From: Goekera deserti
GTDB taxonomy: Bacteria > Actinomycetota > Actinomycetes > Mycobacteriales > Geodermatophilaceae
NCBI RefSeq assembly: GCF_010685995.1
Contig: NZ_JAAGWK010000035.1
Span: 21,459-85,458 of the forward strand
Direction of reading: 5' to 3'
DNA length: 64,000 nt
The notes beneath the pieces are model-generated. The model did not search any database. It was given only the letters and a program-made list of their open reading frames with translations, and had not been told where the DNA came from. This document shows, in pieces, positions 42,939 through 52,067 of this stretch (the first letter of the stretch is position 1; every line of letters starts with the position of its first letter). The position numbers were made by a program, and so were the translations under genes.

Positions 42939-43936
42939 AGCCCTTCGACTACGCCCGGCCCGGCGACGTCGCGGAGGCCGTGCGGGTGGCGACGCTGCCC
43001 GGCGCGGTCTTCCTCGGCGGCGGCACCAACCTGGTCGACCACCTCAAGCTCGGCGTCGCCCGCCCGGACCTGGTGGTGGACGTGCGCACGCTGACCTCGC
43101 GCGAGGTCACCGACACCGAGGACGGCGGCCTGCGGGCCGGCGCCGCGGTGACCAACAGCGAGCTGGCCGCCGACCGGCGCGTCCGCGAGCGGTACCCGGT
43201 GCTGGCCCAGGCCCTGCTGGCCGGGGCCACCGGGCAGCTGCGGAACACCGCGACCACCGGCGGCAACCCGCTGCAGCGCACCCGGTGCGTCTACTTCCAG
43301 GACGTCACCACCCCGTGCAACAAGCGCGAGCCCGGCACCGGCTGCTCGGCGATCGGCGGCACCACCCGCAACCATGCCGTCCTCGGGGCGTCGCAGGCGT
43401 GCATCGCCACCCACCCGTCGGACATGGCCGTGGCGCTGGCGGCCCTCGACGCCTGCGTGCAGGTGCTCGGGCCCACCGGCGAGCGCACCGTGCCGTTCAC
43501 CGAGCTGCACCGGCTGCCCGGCGACGACCCGTCCCGGGACACCGTCCTGGAGCAGGGCGAGCTGATCACCGCGATGGGCCTGCCCCCGCTGCCCGCAGCG
43601 CGCACCTCGGCCTACCGCAAGGTGCGCGACCGGGCCTCGTACGCCTTCGCGCTGGTCTCGGTGGCCGCCGTCCTCGACGTCCGGGACGGCGTCGTGCAGG
43701 ACGTGCGGATCGCCCTCGGCGGCGTCGCGCACAAGCCCTGGCGGGCCACCCGCGCCGAGCAGGCCCTGCGTGGCGGCCCGGCGACTCCCGACGCGTTCGC
43801 CGCCGCCGCGGCCGAGGAGCTGGCCGACGCCCGGCCGCAGCCGGGGATCGACGGCGGCAACGGTTTCAAGGTCCCGCTGGTCACCCGCACCCTGGTCGCC
43901 ACCCTGCGCGACCTCACCGCCGCCCAGGAGGGCTGA
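42935..43936 (+). CDS. paoB: Aldehyde/xanthine oxidoreductase FAD subunit with predicted [4Fe-4S] cluster
   Basis: 333 aa. FAD-binding motifs are 'VFLGGGTNLVDHLKLG' and 'ATGQLRNTATTGGNPLQRTR'. An inserted cysteine segment ('CVYFQDVTTPCNKREPGTGC') right after it is like the [4Fe-4S] insert of PaoB-type FAD subunits, absent from standard xanthine dehydrogenases. This supports the Pao branch. The C-terminal CO-dehydrogenase-flavoprotein domain includes 'SAYRKVRDRASYAFALVSVA'. GTG start overlaps the previous stop. Confidence 0.9.
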   Translation: MKPFDYARPGDVAEAVRVATLPGAVFLGGGTNLVDHLKLGVARPDLVVDVRTLTSREVTDTEDGGLRAGAAVTNSELAADRRVRERYPVLAQALLAGATGQLRNTATTGGNPLQRTRCVYFQDVTTPCNKREPGTGCSAIGGTTRNHAVLGASQACIATHPSDMAVALAALDACVQVLGPTGERTVPFTELHRLPGDDPSRDTVLEQGELITAMGLPPLPAARTSAYRKVRDRASYAFALVSVAAVLDVRDGVVQDVRIALGGVAHKPWRATRAEQALRGGPATPDAFAAAAAEELADARPQPGIDGGNGFKVPLVTRTLVATLRDLTAAQEG

Positions 43937-43937
43937 G

Positions 43938-46037
43938 ATGACCGAGCTGCTGGAGCCCCGCGCGATGGGCCAGGGCCTGGTGCGCCGGGACGGCGTGGCC
44001 AAGGTGCGCGGCACCGCCACGTACGCGTTCGAGACCCCGGCCGAGCGCCCCGCGCACTGCGCGCTCGTGCAGGCGACCGTCGCCCGCGGCCGGGTCACCG
44101 CGATCGACACCGCCGCCGCCGAGGCGCTCGACGGCGTGCTGGCGGTGGTCACCGTGTTCACCGCCGAGCGGCTGGCCTCGGTCGAGGACGCCGAGCTCGC
44201 CGCCTTGCAGACCGCCGAGGTCGCCTTCCGCGGCCAGGTGGTCGGACTGGTGCTGGCCGAGACGTCGGAGACCGCCCGGGAGGCAGCCGACCTCGTCGAG
44301 GTCACCTACGACGAGCAGCCGCACGACAGCGAGCTGCGGGCCGACCGGGACGACCTGTACACCCCGGAGAAGGTGAACCCCGGCTTCGAGACCGACACCG
44401 CCGAGGGCGACGTCGCGGCGGCGATGGCCACCGCGCACGCGACCGTCGACCACACCTACTCCACCGCGACCTACCACAACAACCCGCTGGAGCCGCACGC
44501 GACGACGGCGCTGTGGGACCCGGCGGGCGACGGCTTCCTCACCCTGTGGGACTCCACGCAGGGCGTGCACCCCTCCCGCGCCACCGTGTGCCAGGTGCTC
44601 GGGCTGCCGCAGGACCACGTACAGGTGGTCGCCCCGCACGTCGGCGGCGGGTTCGGCTCCAAGGGCACCCCGCACGTCAACGTCGTCCTGGCCGCGATGG
44701 CCGCCCGGGTGCTGCCCGGCCGGGCGGTGAAGCTGGCACTGACCCGGCAGCAGATGTTCTCCCTGGCCGGCTACCGCACGCCGACGATCCAGCACGTCCA
44801 GGTGGCCGCCGACGCCGAGGGACGGCTGTCGGCGATCGCGATCGACGTGGTCGAGCAGACGTCGAAGGTCAAGGAGTTCGCGGAGCAGACCGGGGTGCCG
44901 ACCCGGATGATGTACGCCTCGCCGAACCGGCGCACCACCCACCGGCTGGCCGCCCTCGACCTGCCGGTGAACAGCTGGATGCGGGCGCCCGGCGAGTGCC
45001 CCGGCATGTTCGGCCCCGAGGTGGCCCTCGACGAGCTGGCCCACGACCTCGGCATCGACCCGGTCGAGCTGCGCATCCGCAACGAGCCCGAGGTCGACCC
45101 GGAGACCGGCAAGCCGTGGTCCAGCCGGCACCTGGTGGAGTGCCTGCGCGAGGGCGCCGAGCGCTTCGGCTGGACCGGCCGGGACCCCCGCCCGGGCGTG
45201 CGCCGGGAGGGCGGCTGGCTGGTGGGCACCGGTGTCGCGTCCTCGGTGTACCCGACGATGCGGATGGCCGACTCGACCGCGCTGATCCGTTTCGAGGCCG
45301 GCCGGTACGCCGTCGAGATCGGGGCCGCCGACATCGGCACCGGCACCTGGACGACGCTGCCGCAGATCGCCGCCGACGCCCTGGACGTGCCGGTGGACGA
45401 CGTCGAGGTGCGGATCGGGGACACCCGCTACCCGATCGCCTCGGTGGCCGGCGGCTCGTCCGGGCTGAACACCTGGGGCTCGGCGGTCGTGGAGGCCGCG
45501 CGGGCCTTCCGCGGCGAGTACGGCACCGACCCGGCCGACGGCGACGAGATGGAGACCGGCGTCGACCAGGCCGCGCAGGACGAGGACCACGCCGCCTACG
45601 CCTTCGGCGCCCAGTTCGTCGAGGCGCGGGTGGACGCCGACACCGGCGAGATCCGGGTGCCGCGACACCTCGGCGTGTTCGCGGCCGGCCGGATCGTCAA
45701 CCCGCGGACCGCGCGCTCCCAGTTCGTCGGCGCCATGACGATGGGCCTGTCGATGGCCCTGCACGAGAACAGCCTGCTGGACCCGCGCTCCGGCCACGTG
45801 GTGAACCACGACCTCGCCGAGTACCACATCTCGGTCAACGCCGACGTCGGCGACCTGCAGGCGCACTGGCTGGACGAGCACGACCCCTGGGTCAACGCGA
45901 TGGGCACCAAGGGCATCGGCGAGATCGGCATCACCGGCGCCGCGGCCGCCGTCGCCAACGCCGTCTGGCACGCCACCGGCGTGCGGGTACGCGACCTGCC
46001 GATCACCCTGGACGCGCTGCTGCCTTCCCTGCCCTGA
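43938..46037 (+). CDS. paoC: Aldehyde/xanthine oxidoreductase molybdenum-cofactor subunit
   Basis: 699 aa catalytic subunit carrying the molybdopterin cofactor. Visible: 'RRDGVAKVRGTATYAFE', cofactor-contact loops 'HVGGGFGSKGTPHVN' and 'NSWMRAPGECPGMFGPEVAL', and the catalytic glutamate in 'GTKGIGEIGITGAAAA'. It oxidises aldehydes or purine-type heterocycles with water as oxygen source. There is no AYRCSFR motif, so it is not a CO dehydrogenase. AGGAGG precedes ATG 43938, which lies 1 bp after the FAD-subunit stop. No XdhC/PaoD maturation factor is present in the window. Confidence 0.92.
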   Translation: MTELLEPRAMGQGLVRRDGVAKVRGTATYAFETPAERPAHCALVQATVARGRVTAIDTAAAEALDGVLAVVTVFTAERLASVEDAELAALQTAEVAFRGQVVGLVLAETSETAREAADLVEVTYDEQPHDSELRADRDDLYTPEKVNPGFETDTAEGDVAAAMATAHATVDHTYSTATYHNNPLEPHATTALWDPAGDGFLTLWDSTQGVHPSRATVCQVLGLPQDHVQVVAPHVGGGFGSKGTPHVNVVLAAMAARVLPGRAVKLALTRQQMFSLAGYRTPTIQHVQVAADAEGRLSAIAIDVVEQTSKVKEFAEQTGVPTRMMYASPNRRTTHRLAALDLPVNSWMRAPGECPGMFGPEVALDELAHDLGIDPVELRIRNEPEVDPETGKPWSSRHLVECLREGAERFGWTGRDPRPGVRREGGWLVGTGVASSVYPTMRMADSTALIRFEAGRYAVEIGAADIGTGTWTTLPQIAADALDVPVDDVEVRIGDTRYPIASVAGGSSGLNTWGSAVVEAARAFRGEYGTDPADGDEMETGVDQAAQDEDHAAYAFGAQFVEARVDADTGEIRVPRHLGVFAAGRIVNPRTARSQFVGAMTMGLSMALHENSLLDPRSGHVVNHDLAEYHISVNADVGDLQAHWLDEHDPWVNAMGTKGIGEIGITGAAAAVANAVWHATGVRVRDLPITLDALLPSLP

Positions 46038-46277
46038 CCGGCCCCGCGGCCGAGGGCGCGGTACGGGTCGCCGACACGGTCGGACGCGCCGGGGACGGCG
46101 ACCACGACGGCGCACTCGGCCGCCACGCGGCCTGACCGTCGCCGGACTCCGGCGGGTCGGGCGGGTGAGATCCGCCACCGAGCCGGGGCGGCACCCACCC
46201 GCCACCTGCTGGGAGACTGCGGGAGCCCCCGGCGACCACACGCCGACGCGGCTCGCCGGCAGGTCCGCGGGCTGGGC

Positions 46278-46297
46278 GTGTCGGACCGATCCGACAC
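46278..46297. promoter_or_regulatory. Operator-like inverted repeat before the helicase gene
   Basis: GTGTCGGA-CCGA-TCCGACAC, a perfect 8-bp inverted repeat, ends 14 bp before the helicase ATG. It could bind a dimeric repressor or form a hairpin near the start codon. The rest of the 46038-46311 gap is G/C-rich with no other feature I can support. Confidence 0.5.
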
Positions 46298-46311
46298 AGG
46301 ATGGGCAGGCG

Positions 46312-48126
46312 ATGGGAGACACGGCACTGGCGCGCGCGCAGACTCAGGCGAACACGGCTCAGCCCTCGGCCCCGCGGCTGCGCGCCTGGCAGTCGGCGGC
46401 GCTGGCCCGGTACGACGAGCTGGCGCCCAAGGACTACCTGGTCACCGCCACCCCGGGCGCCGGGAAGACCACCTTCGCCCTCACCCTGGCCCAGCGGCTG
46501 CTGGCCCGCCGCGAGGTGGCCCGGGTGATCGTCGTCTGCCCGACCGACCACCTGCGCCTGCAGTGGGCCGACGCCGCCGACCGGGCCGGGATCGTGCTCG
46601 ACCCGGGCCTGACCAACGCCGTCGGCCCGGTGCGCGCCGGCACCCAGGGCTACGTGACCACCTACGCGCAGGTGGCCGGCAAGCCGATGCTGCACGCCGC
46701 CCGGGCCACCTCGGTGCGGGCACTGGTGATCCTGGACGAGGTGCACCACGCCGGGGACGGCCTGTCCTGGGGCGAGGCGATCGGCGACGCGTTCGGCATG
46801 GCCGCCCGCCGGCTGTGCCTGACCGGCACCCCGTTCCGCACCAAGGCCGACGAGCGGATCCCCTTCGTGCGCTACGAGGAGGACACCTTCGAGGGGGACT
46901 TCCCGGGGGAGGGACAGAGCGCGGGCGGGGTCGGCCTCGCCAGCCGCGCGGACTTCACCTACGGCTACAAGGAGGCCCTGGCCGACGCCGTCGTCCGGCC
47001 GGTGGTGTTCGCCGCGTACACCGGCACCGCCCGCTGGCGGAACTCGGCCGGTGAGGTCGTCGCGGCGTCGCTGTCCGAGGCCGGGACGAAGTCGGTGGAG
47101 ATGCAGGCCTGGCGCACCGCGCTGGACCCCAAGGGCCAGTGGGTGCCGCACGTGATCGCGGCGATGGACGACCGGATCACCCACCTGCGCGAGACCGGCG
47201 TGCCGGACGCCGCGGGCCTGGTGCTGGCCAGCGACCAGGACGACGCCCGCGAGTACGCCAAGATCGTCCGCCGGGTGACCGGCAAGGCGCCCGAGCTGAT
47301 CCTGTCCGACGACCCCAAGGCGTCGAAGAAGATCGAGCGGTTCGCCACCAGCGACGCCCGGATCGCGGTCTGCGTGCGGATGGTGTCCGAGGGCGTGGAC
47401 ATCCCGCGCGCTGCCGTGCTGGCCTGGATGACCTCCTACCGCACGCCGCTGTTCTTCGCCCAGGCCGTCGGCCGCGTGGTGCGCGCCCGCAACCCGCACG
47501 AGTCGGCGACGGTGTTCCTGCCCGCCGTCCGGCCGCTGCTGACCCTGGCCGCGGCCCTGGAGCAGCAGCGCAACCACGTGATGCCGCCGCCGAAGGCCGC
47601 CACCGACGAGGAGCTCGAGGCGCTGGACCTGCCGCCGCGGGAGGAGCGCGAGGGGGCGCTGCCGCAGTGGGAGGCGCTGGAGGCCGACGCCCGGTTCGCC
47701 CACGTGCTGCACGGCGGCACCGCGCACACCGGTGAGGGCAGCGGCGCCGTCGTGGCGCTCGGTGAGGAGGACGAGGAGTTCCTCGGCATCCCGGGGCTGC
47801 TCACCCCGTCGCAGACCGCCGAGCTGCTGGCCAGGCGGGACGACGAGCTGCGGCTGCGGATCGCCGCCCAGCACCGCGCCGGCCACGACGACGAGAGCAC
47901 TCTGTTCGACGAGCTGCCCGACGTCGACGAGGGCTCCGGGTGGCGGGACGCCGCCGAGCTGCGCCGGGAGATCAACCGCCTGGTCAGCAAGGTGTCGGCC
48001 CGCACCTCGACGCCGCACGCGGTGGTGCACACCCAGCTGCGCCAGTCGGTGCCCGGCCCGCCGTCGGCGTCGGCGTCGGTGGACGTGCTGCGCGCCCGGA
48101 AGGAGCGGCTGCGCACCATGCTGTGA
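46312..48126 (+). CDS. DEAD/DEAH-box (SF2) helicase
   Basis: 604 aa. Motif I 'VTATPGAGKTTFALTLAQRL', Ia 'VIVVCPTDHLRLQWADAA', II 'VILDEVHHAGDG' (DEVH), III 'CLTGTPFRT', and C-terminal motifs 'MVSEGVDIPRAAVLAW' and 'FFAQAVGRVVRARNPHESA' (VI). Residues ~430-604 are a charged, mostly helical tail of no recognised domain. Start ATG 46312; another ATG at 46301 is out of frame. The general SF2 type resembles restriction-like/DEAD helicases in actinobacteria; substrate unknown. It is followed by the SARP regulator in the same direction (69 bp gap). Confidence 0.88.
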   Translation: MGDTALARAQTQANTAQPSAPRLRAWQSAALARYDELAPKDYLVTATPGAGKTTFALTLAQRLLARREVARVIVVCPTDHLRLQWADAADRAGIVLDPGLTNAVGPVRAGTQGYVTTYAQVAGKPMLHAARATSVRALVILDEVHHAGDGLSWGEAIGDAFGMAARRLCLTGTPFRTKADERIPFVRYEEDTFEGDFPGEGQSAGGVGLASRADFTYGYKEALADAVVRPVVFAAYTGTARWRNSAGEVVAASLSEAGTKSVEMQAWRTALDPKGQWVPHVIAAMDDRITHLRETGVPDAAGLVLASDQDDAREYAKIVRRVTGKAPELILSDDPKASKKIERFATSDARIAVCVRMVSEGVDIPRAAVLAWMTSYRTPLFFAQAVGRVVRARNPHESATVFLPAVRPLLTLAAALEQQRNHVMPPPKAATDEELEALDLPPREEREGALPQWEALEADARFAHVLHGGTAHTGEGSGAVVALGEEDEEFLGIPGLLTPSQTAELLARRDDELRLRIAAQHRAGHDDESTLFDELPDVDEGSGWRDAAELRREINRLVSKVSARTSTPHAVVHTQLRQSVPGPPSASASVDVLRARKERLRTML

Positions 48127-48181
48127 GCCGGTCGACTCCCCGACCAGCGCAGGAGCACTGTGCCGGTGCACGGTGAGACGC

Positions 48182-48187
48182 TAGGGT
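48182..48187 (+). promoter_or_regulatory. Probable -10 box of the SARP regulator gene (leaderless)
   Basis: TAGGGT ends 8 bp before GTG 48196 with no Shine-Dalgarno between. Confidence 0.5.
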
Positions 48188-48195
48188 CTCGCACC

Positions 48196-51117
48196 GTGAC
48201 CTGCACCACCTTCCGGGTCCTGGGGTCCGTCGAGGTGCTCTACGACGGCGTCCCGCTGCCCACGCCGCCCCCGCGGCACCGTGCCGTGCTGGCCGCGCTG
48301 CTGGTCGACGCCGGCCGCACCGTGCCCCTCGACGTGCTCGTGGACCGGGCCTGGCACGAGCGGCCGCCCGGCGCGGAGTCGGCGACCGTGCACGCCACGG
48401 TGTCCAAGCTGCGCCGAGCCCTGGAGCCGGACGTCCGGGACGGCGCCTGGCAGGTGCTGCGCACGCAGGCGCCGGGCTACCGGCTGGCCGTGGACCCCGA
48501 CGACGTCGACGCCTCCCGGTTCACCCACCTGCTGCGCCGGGCCCGCGAGCTGGACGCCGCCGACCGGGTGCAGGAGGCCCGGGACACAGTCGGTGCGGCA
48601 CTGGCCCTGTGGCGCGGCCCGGCCTACGCCGACGTGAGCGCGCCGTTCGCCGTCGCCGAGGCCGAGCGGCTGGCCGAGCTGCGGCTGTCCGCCCTGGAGC
48701 TCGCCGCCGGCCTGGACCTGCGGCTGGGCTGCCACCACGACGTGGTCGACCACCTGCGCGCGCTGGTGCGCGAGGCGCCGCTACGGGAGGGCCTGCGCGG
48801 GTCGCTGATGACGGCGCTGTTCCGCTGCGGCCGGCAGGCCGAGGCGCTGCAGGTCTACGAGGAGGGCCGGGTGCTGCTGGCCGACGAGCTCGGCGTCGAC
48901 CCCGGCCCGGAGCTGCAGCGGCTGCACGGCCGGGTGCTCCGGCAGGACCCCGGACTCGCAGCGCCCGACCCGGCCGGAAGCGGCGCGGTGGAGCAGCCGC
49001 CCGCGGCGCCGCCGGCCCTGCCTGTCCCGCTCACCGGCTTCGTCGGCCGCGCCGACGAGCTGACCGCGCTGGGTGCCGCCGTCGCCGCCCAGCGGCTGGT
49101 GACCCTCGTCGGCCCGGGGGGCAGCGGCAAGACCCGGCTGGCGCTGGAGGCGGCCCGGCACCGGCTGCCGGACGGGCTGCCCCCGGTGCTCGTGGAGCTG
49201 GCCGGGGTGGGCGACCCCGGGCTGGTCGCCGCCGAGGTGGCCGGCGCGCTGGGGGTCGGCGTCAGCGGCGGTGACCCGGTCGGCGCGCTGGGCGCCGCGC
49301 TGGAGCAGCGGCGCCTGCTGCTGCTGCTGGACAACTGCGAGCACGTGCTCGAGGCGGCCGCCGACCTCTGCCTCGCCCTGCTCACCCGCTGCCCGGGGCT
49401 GCGGGTGCTGGCCACCTCCCGCCGCCCGCTGGGAGTGCCCGGGGAGGCGGTGGTGCCGTGCGGGCCGATGTCCACCGACACCGCTGACGGCGACGCGGTG
49501 CGGCTGTTCCTGGACCGCGCCCGACTGGCCGGCGCCCCGGTGGCCGAGCCCTCCCCCACCGAGCTGGCCCTGGTGCGCCAGGTGTGCGGCGAGCTCGACG
49601 GGCTGCCGCTGGCCGTCGAGCTCGCCGCCGCCTGCCTCGCCACCCTGCCGCTGGGCGAGGTGGCCGCCCGGGTACGCGACCGGTTCGCGCTGCTGTCCGC
49701 CGGCTCGCGGCACGCCCCGGCCCACCAGCGCACGCTGGCCGCGACGGTGCAGTGGAGCGTCGACCTGCTCGCCCCGGCCGAGCTGACCGTGTTCGCCGCG
49801 TGCTCGGTGTTCGCCGGCGGCTTCGCGCCCGACGCGGTCGAGGCGGTCGCCGGCCCCGACGTGCCCGGCGGCACGATCGGGCCGCTGCGCGCCCTGGTCG
49901 CGGCGTCGCTGGTCGAGCTGGACCACGGCCGCGCGCGCTACCGCATGCTGGAGACGCTGCGCCAGTACGCCGACGGCGACCTGGACGCCGGCACCCGCCG
50001 GCGGCTGCGGGACCGGCACGCCGAGTTCCTCGCCGACCTCACCGAGGCGATCGAGCCCACCCTGCGCACCCGGGACGCCGCACCCGGCTGGGCCCGCCTG
50101 GACGCCGACCAGCACAACGTCCGCGCCGCCCTGGAGCACTGCCTGGACACCGGCCGGACGACGACCGCCCTGCGGATCGCCGGGTCGGTGGGCTGGTGGT
50201 GGTACCGGCGCGGGCACGTGCAGGAGGGACGGCGCTGGCTGGCCGCGGCCCTGGACGCCGACACCGGCGCACCGGCCGCGGTGCGGGTGCGCGCCCTCAT
50301 CGGCGACGCCCTGCTGGCCTACCTGGCCGGCGACGTGCCCGCGATCGGCGCGCGCACCGGCGAGGTCGTCGCGATCGCCCCGGAGGACGACGGCCACCTC
50401 GCCCTCGCCCTGGTGCTGCGCGGCTTCGTCCGGGCGCTGCTCGGTGAGCCGGACGCCGCCGACCAGATCGCGCTGGACACCGCCCGGGGCATCGCCGTCG
50501 CCGAGCGCAGCGGCCTGGGCTGGGTACGGGCCGAGCTGGCCATGACGCTGGGCCAGTTCGCCCGCGCCGCCGGGGACCGGGACGGCGCGCTGGAGCACCT
50601 GGCGCGCGCCGAGCAGATCGCCGAGGACCTGGGGCACAGCTGGGCGTGGTCGTCGGTGCAGTGGGTGCGGGCCAAGGTGCTGGTGGACATGGGCCACGGC
50701 GACCTCGCCCTGGCGGCGCTGTCGAAGATGGTCGAGCGGACGGTGCGCGAGGGCGACACCACGGGCACGCTGGCCGGGCTGCTCGCCGCGGTCGGCGCGG
50801 CCGCCGCGACCGGCCGGGCCCGGGACGCCGTCGTGCTGCTCGGCGCGGTGCAGAGCCTGTCCCGGCGGGTCGGCTACGACCCGCTGCGGATGGACCCGGT
50901 CGACGGGCAGCGGTACGTGGAGGCCGCCCGCGGGGCCCTCGCCCCGGGCGAGCACGCCCCGGCGACCGCGGAGGGGGCCGCGCTGGACCTGGCCGGTGCC
51001 TGCGCCCACGTGCACGAGCTCGCCGCCCGGCCGGTCACCAGGACCAGCGCGATGCCGGCGCCCCGCGACCCGGCGGACCCGGTCCGGCCGCGCTCCTCGG
51101 CGCCGGTCCGGCCGTGA
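48196..51117 (+). CDS. AfsR/SARP-family transcriptional regulator (BTAD - NTPase - TPR)
   Basis: 973 aa. An N-terminal OmpR-like winged helix ('FRVLGSVEVLYDGVPLPTP', 'SATVHATVSKLRRALEPD') is followed by a bacterial transcriptional activation domain ('EALQVYEEGRVLLADELGVD') to residue ~250. An NB-ARC-like STAND NTPase follows with Walker A 'LVGPGGSGKTRLALEAA' and Walker B-like 'RLLLLLDNCEHVLEAA' (residues ~275-560). The C-terminal ~400 residues are TPR-like helices. This is the AfsR architecture, which activates secondary-metabolism or stress genes; the target is unknown. A 4-bp overlap links it to the next small gene. Confidence 0.9.
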   Translation: MTCTTFRVLGSVEVLYDGVPLPTPPPRHRAVLAALLVDAGRTVPLDVLVDRAWHERPPGAESATVHATVSKLRRALEPDVRDGAWQVLRTQAPGYRLAVDPDDVDASRFTHLLRRARELDAADRVQEARDTVGAALALWRGPAYADVSAPFAVAEAERLAELRLSALELAAGLDLRLGCHHDVVDHLRALVREAPLREGLRGSLMTALFRCGRQAEALQVYEEGRVLLADELGVDPGPELQRLHGRVLRQDPGLAAPDPAGSGAVEQPPAAPPALPVPLTGFVGRADELTALGAAVAAQRLVTLVGPGGSGKTRLALEAARHRLPDGLPPVLVELAGVGDPGLVAAEVAGALGVGVSGGDPVGALGAALEQRRLLLLLDNCEHVLEAAADLCLALLTRCPGLRVLATSRRPLGVPGEAVVPCGPMSTDTADGDAVRLFLDRARLAGAPVAEPSPTELALVRQVCGELDGLPLAVELAAACLATLPLGEVAARVRDRFALLSAGSRHAPAHQRTLAATVQWSVDLLAPAELTVFAACSVFAGGFAPDAVEAVAGPDVPGGTIGPLRALVAASLVELDHGRARYRMLETLRQYADGDLDAGTRRRLRDRHAEFLADLTEAIEPTLRTRDAAPGWARLDADQHNVRAALEHCLDTGRTTTALRIAGSVGWWWYRRGHVQEGRRWLAAALDADTGAPAAVRVRALIGDALLAYLAGDVPAIGARTGEVVAIAPEDDGHLALALVLRGFVRALLGEPDAADQIALDTARGIAVAERSGLGWVRAELAMTLGQFARAAGDRDGALEHLARAEQIAEDLGHSWAWSSVQWVRAKVLVDMGHGDLALAALSKMVERTVREGDTTGTLAGLLAAVGAAAATGRARDAVVLLGAVQSLSRRVGYDPLRMDPVDGQRYVEAARGALAPGEHAPATAEGAALDLAGACAHVHELAARPVTRTSAMPAPRDPADPVRPRSSAPVRP

Positions 51118-51332
51118 CGCGCACCGCCCGGGTGGCCCTGACGGCGGCGGTGGCCGGGCTGGCGCTGGTGGTGGGCGGCTGGCTGCTCAGCGGCCCGGAG
51201 CCGGTGTTCGGGGAGAACATCCTGGCCGGGTTGCTGGTGGTCGCGGGGGTCGTCGTCCTGGTGCTGGCGCTGGTGCTGCTGCTCACCGGCGCGGTGCTGC
51301 GGTCGCGGCGGCGGGGGCGGCCGCCGCGCTGA
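51114..51332 (+). CDS. Small two-helix membrane protein
   Basis: 72 aa with two hydrophobic helices ('VALTAAVAGLALVVGGWLLS' and 'LAGLLVVAGVVVLVLALVLL') and a basic Arg-rich tail. Unknown family. The GTGA overlap with the SARP gene and codon bias support expression as part of that operon. Confidence 0.7.
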   Translation: MTRTARVALTAAVAGLALVVGGWLLSGPEPVFGENILAGLLVVAGVVVLVLALVLLLTGAVLRSRRRGRPPR

Positions 51333-51342
51333 GCCGGGCAGG

Positions 51343-51891
51343 TCAGCGGACGGTGTACTCGGCGTCGTCGGAGACCTCGTCGTCCTCGTCGTCGTCCCCG
51401 TCCTGCGGCTCGGCGACGCGCTGGTCGACGGCGGCGTCGAAGGCCCCGTTGCCGTCGGTGTCGGCGTGGAGGGTGGCCTCCAGGTCGGTCTCCCGGTCCA
51501 GCCGCGGGGCCAGCGGCACGACGACGTCGGTGGTGGTGCCGCCGGGCACCGGCGTCGCGCCGAGCACCGCGCCGGCGTCCTCGCGGGCGTCGTCATCGTC
51601 GTCGTCGATCGTGACGACGACGAACCCGCCGTCGGGCGAGGACACCCGCTCGACGACGGCGCTGTCGCCGGCGCCGGACTGGTCCTCGAACTCGACGTCG
51701 GCGGCCGCCTGGATGCCCCCGCCGGCCGCCGGGTCGGAGCCGCCGACGGCAGACGGGGCCGGTGCGGCCGACGTCGCGGCGGAGGACGAGGGGGTGGACG
51801 CCGTCGCGGTGCCGTCGTCGGAGCCGCAGGCGGAGAGCAGCAGGACCCCACCGAGGGCGGTGGCGGACAGGAGCAGGCGTGAGCGGGTCAT
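51343..51891 (-). CDS. Acidic lipoprotein with a DUF7282-like domain
   Basis: 182 aa. Signal peptide and lipobox 'LLLSACGS' (Cys ~22), a Ser/Ala/Pro-rich linker, then a compact domain with 'VVERVSSPDGGFVVVTIDD', 'GAVLGATPVPGGTTTDVVVP' and 'LHADTDGNGAFDAAVDQRV'. This resembles the DUF7282 domain better known from archaea (from memory, moderate certainty). It is exceptionally Asp/Glu-rich, including a DDDDDD run. Membrane-anchored on the outer face; function unknown. Convergent with the preceding small membrane gene. Confidence 0.75.
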   Translation of the reverse strand: MTRSRLLLSATALGGVLLLSACGSDDGTATASTPSSSAATSAAPAPSAVGGSDPAAGGGIQAAADVEFEDQSGAGDSAVVERVSSPDGGFVVVTIDDDDDDAREDAGAVLGATPVPGGTTTDVVVPLAPRLDRETDLEATLHADTDGNGAFDAAVDQRVAEPQDGDDDEDDEVSDDAEYTVR

Positions 51892-52067
51892 GCACCCATC
51901 GTGGTCGGTGTCGGCGTGCCCACGATGAGCCGATCATGAGGCGGTTCTCATGCGGACTCGGCCGCCCGTGACGCCGCGGGGAGGGGTACACCGGTCGGTG
52001 CGGGGAAGAAGTCCTGCTGGAGCACCCGCCCCGCCGCCCACGGCGGGACCCACCCGAGAGGAGCGCC

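Noticed and set aside
42429..46037. Aerobic CO dehydrogenase (coxSML)
   Set aside because: The catalytic subunit lacks the AYRCSFR loop, and the FAD subunit has the Pao-type cysteine insert.
46312..48126. Helicase as part of a defence island
   Set aside because: No nuclease, methyltransferase or other defence gene adjoins it; the neighbours are paoABC and a SARP regulator.
48196..51117. STAND-type antiphage effector
   Set aside because: The N-terminal BTAD with OmpR-like DNA-binding domain is the AfsR/SARP regulator layout; no effector domain is fused.
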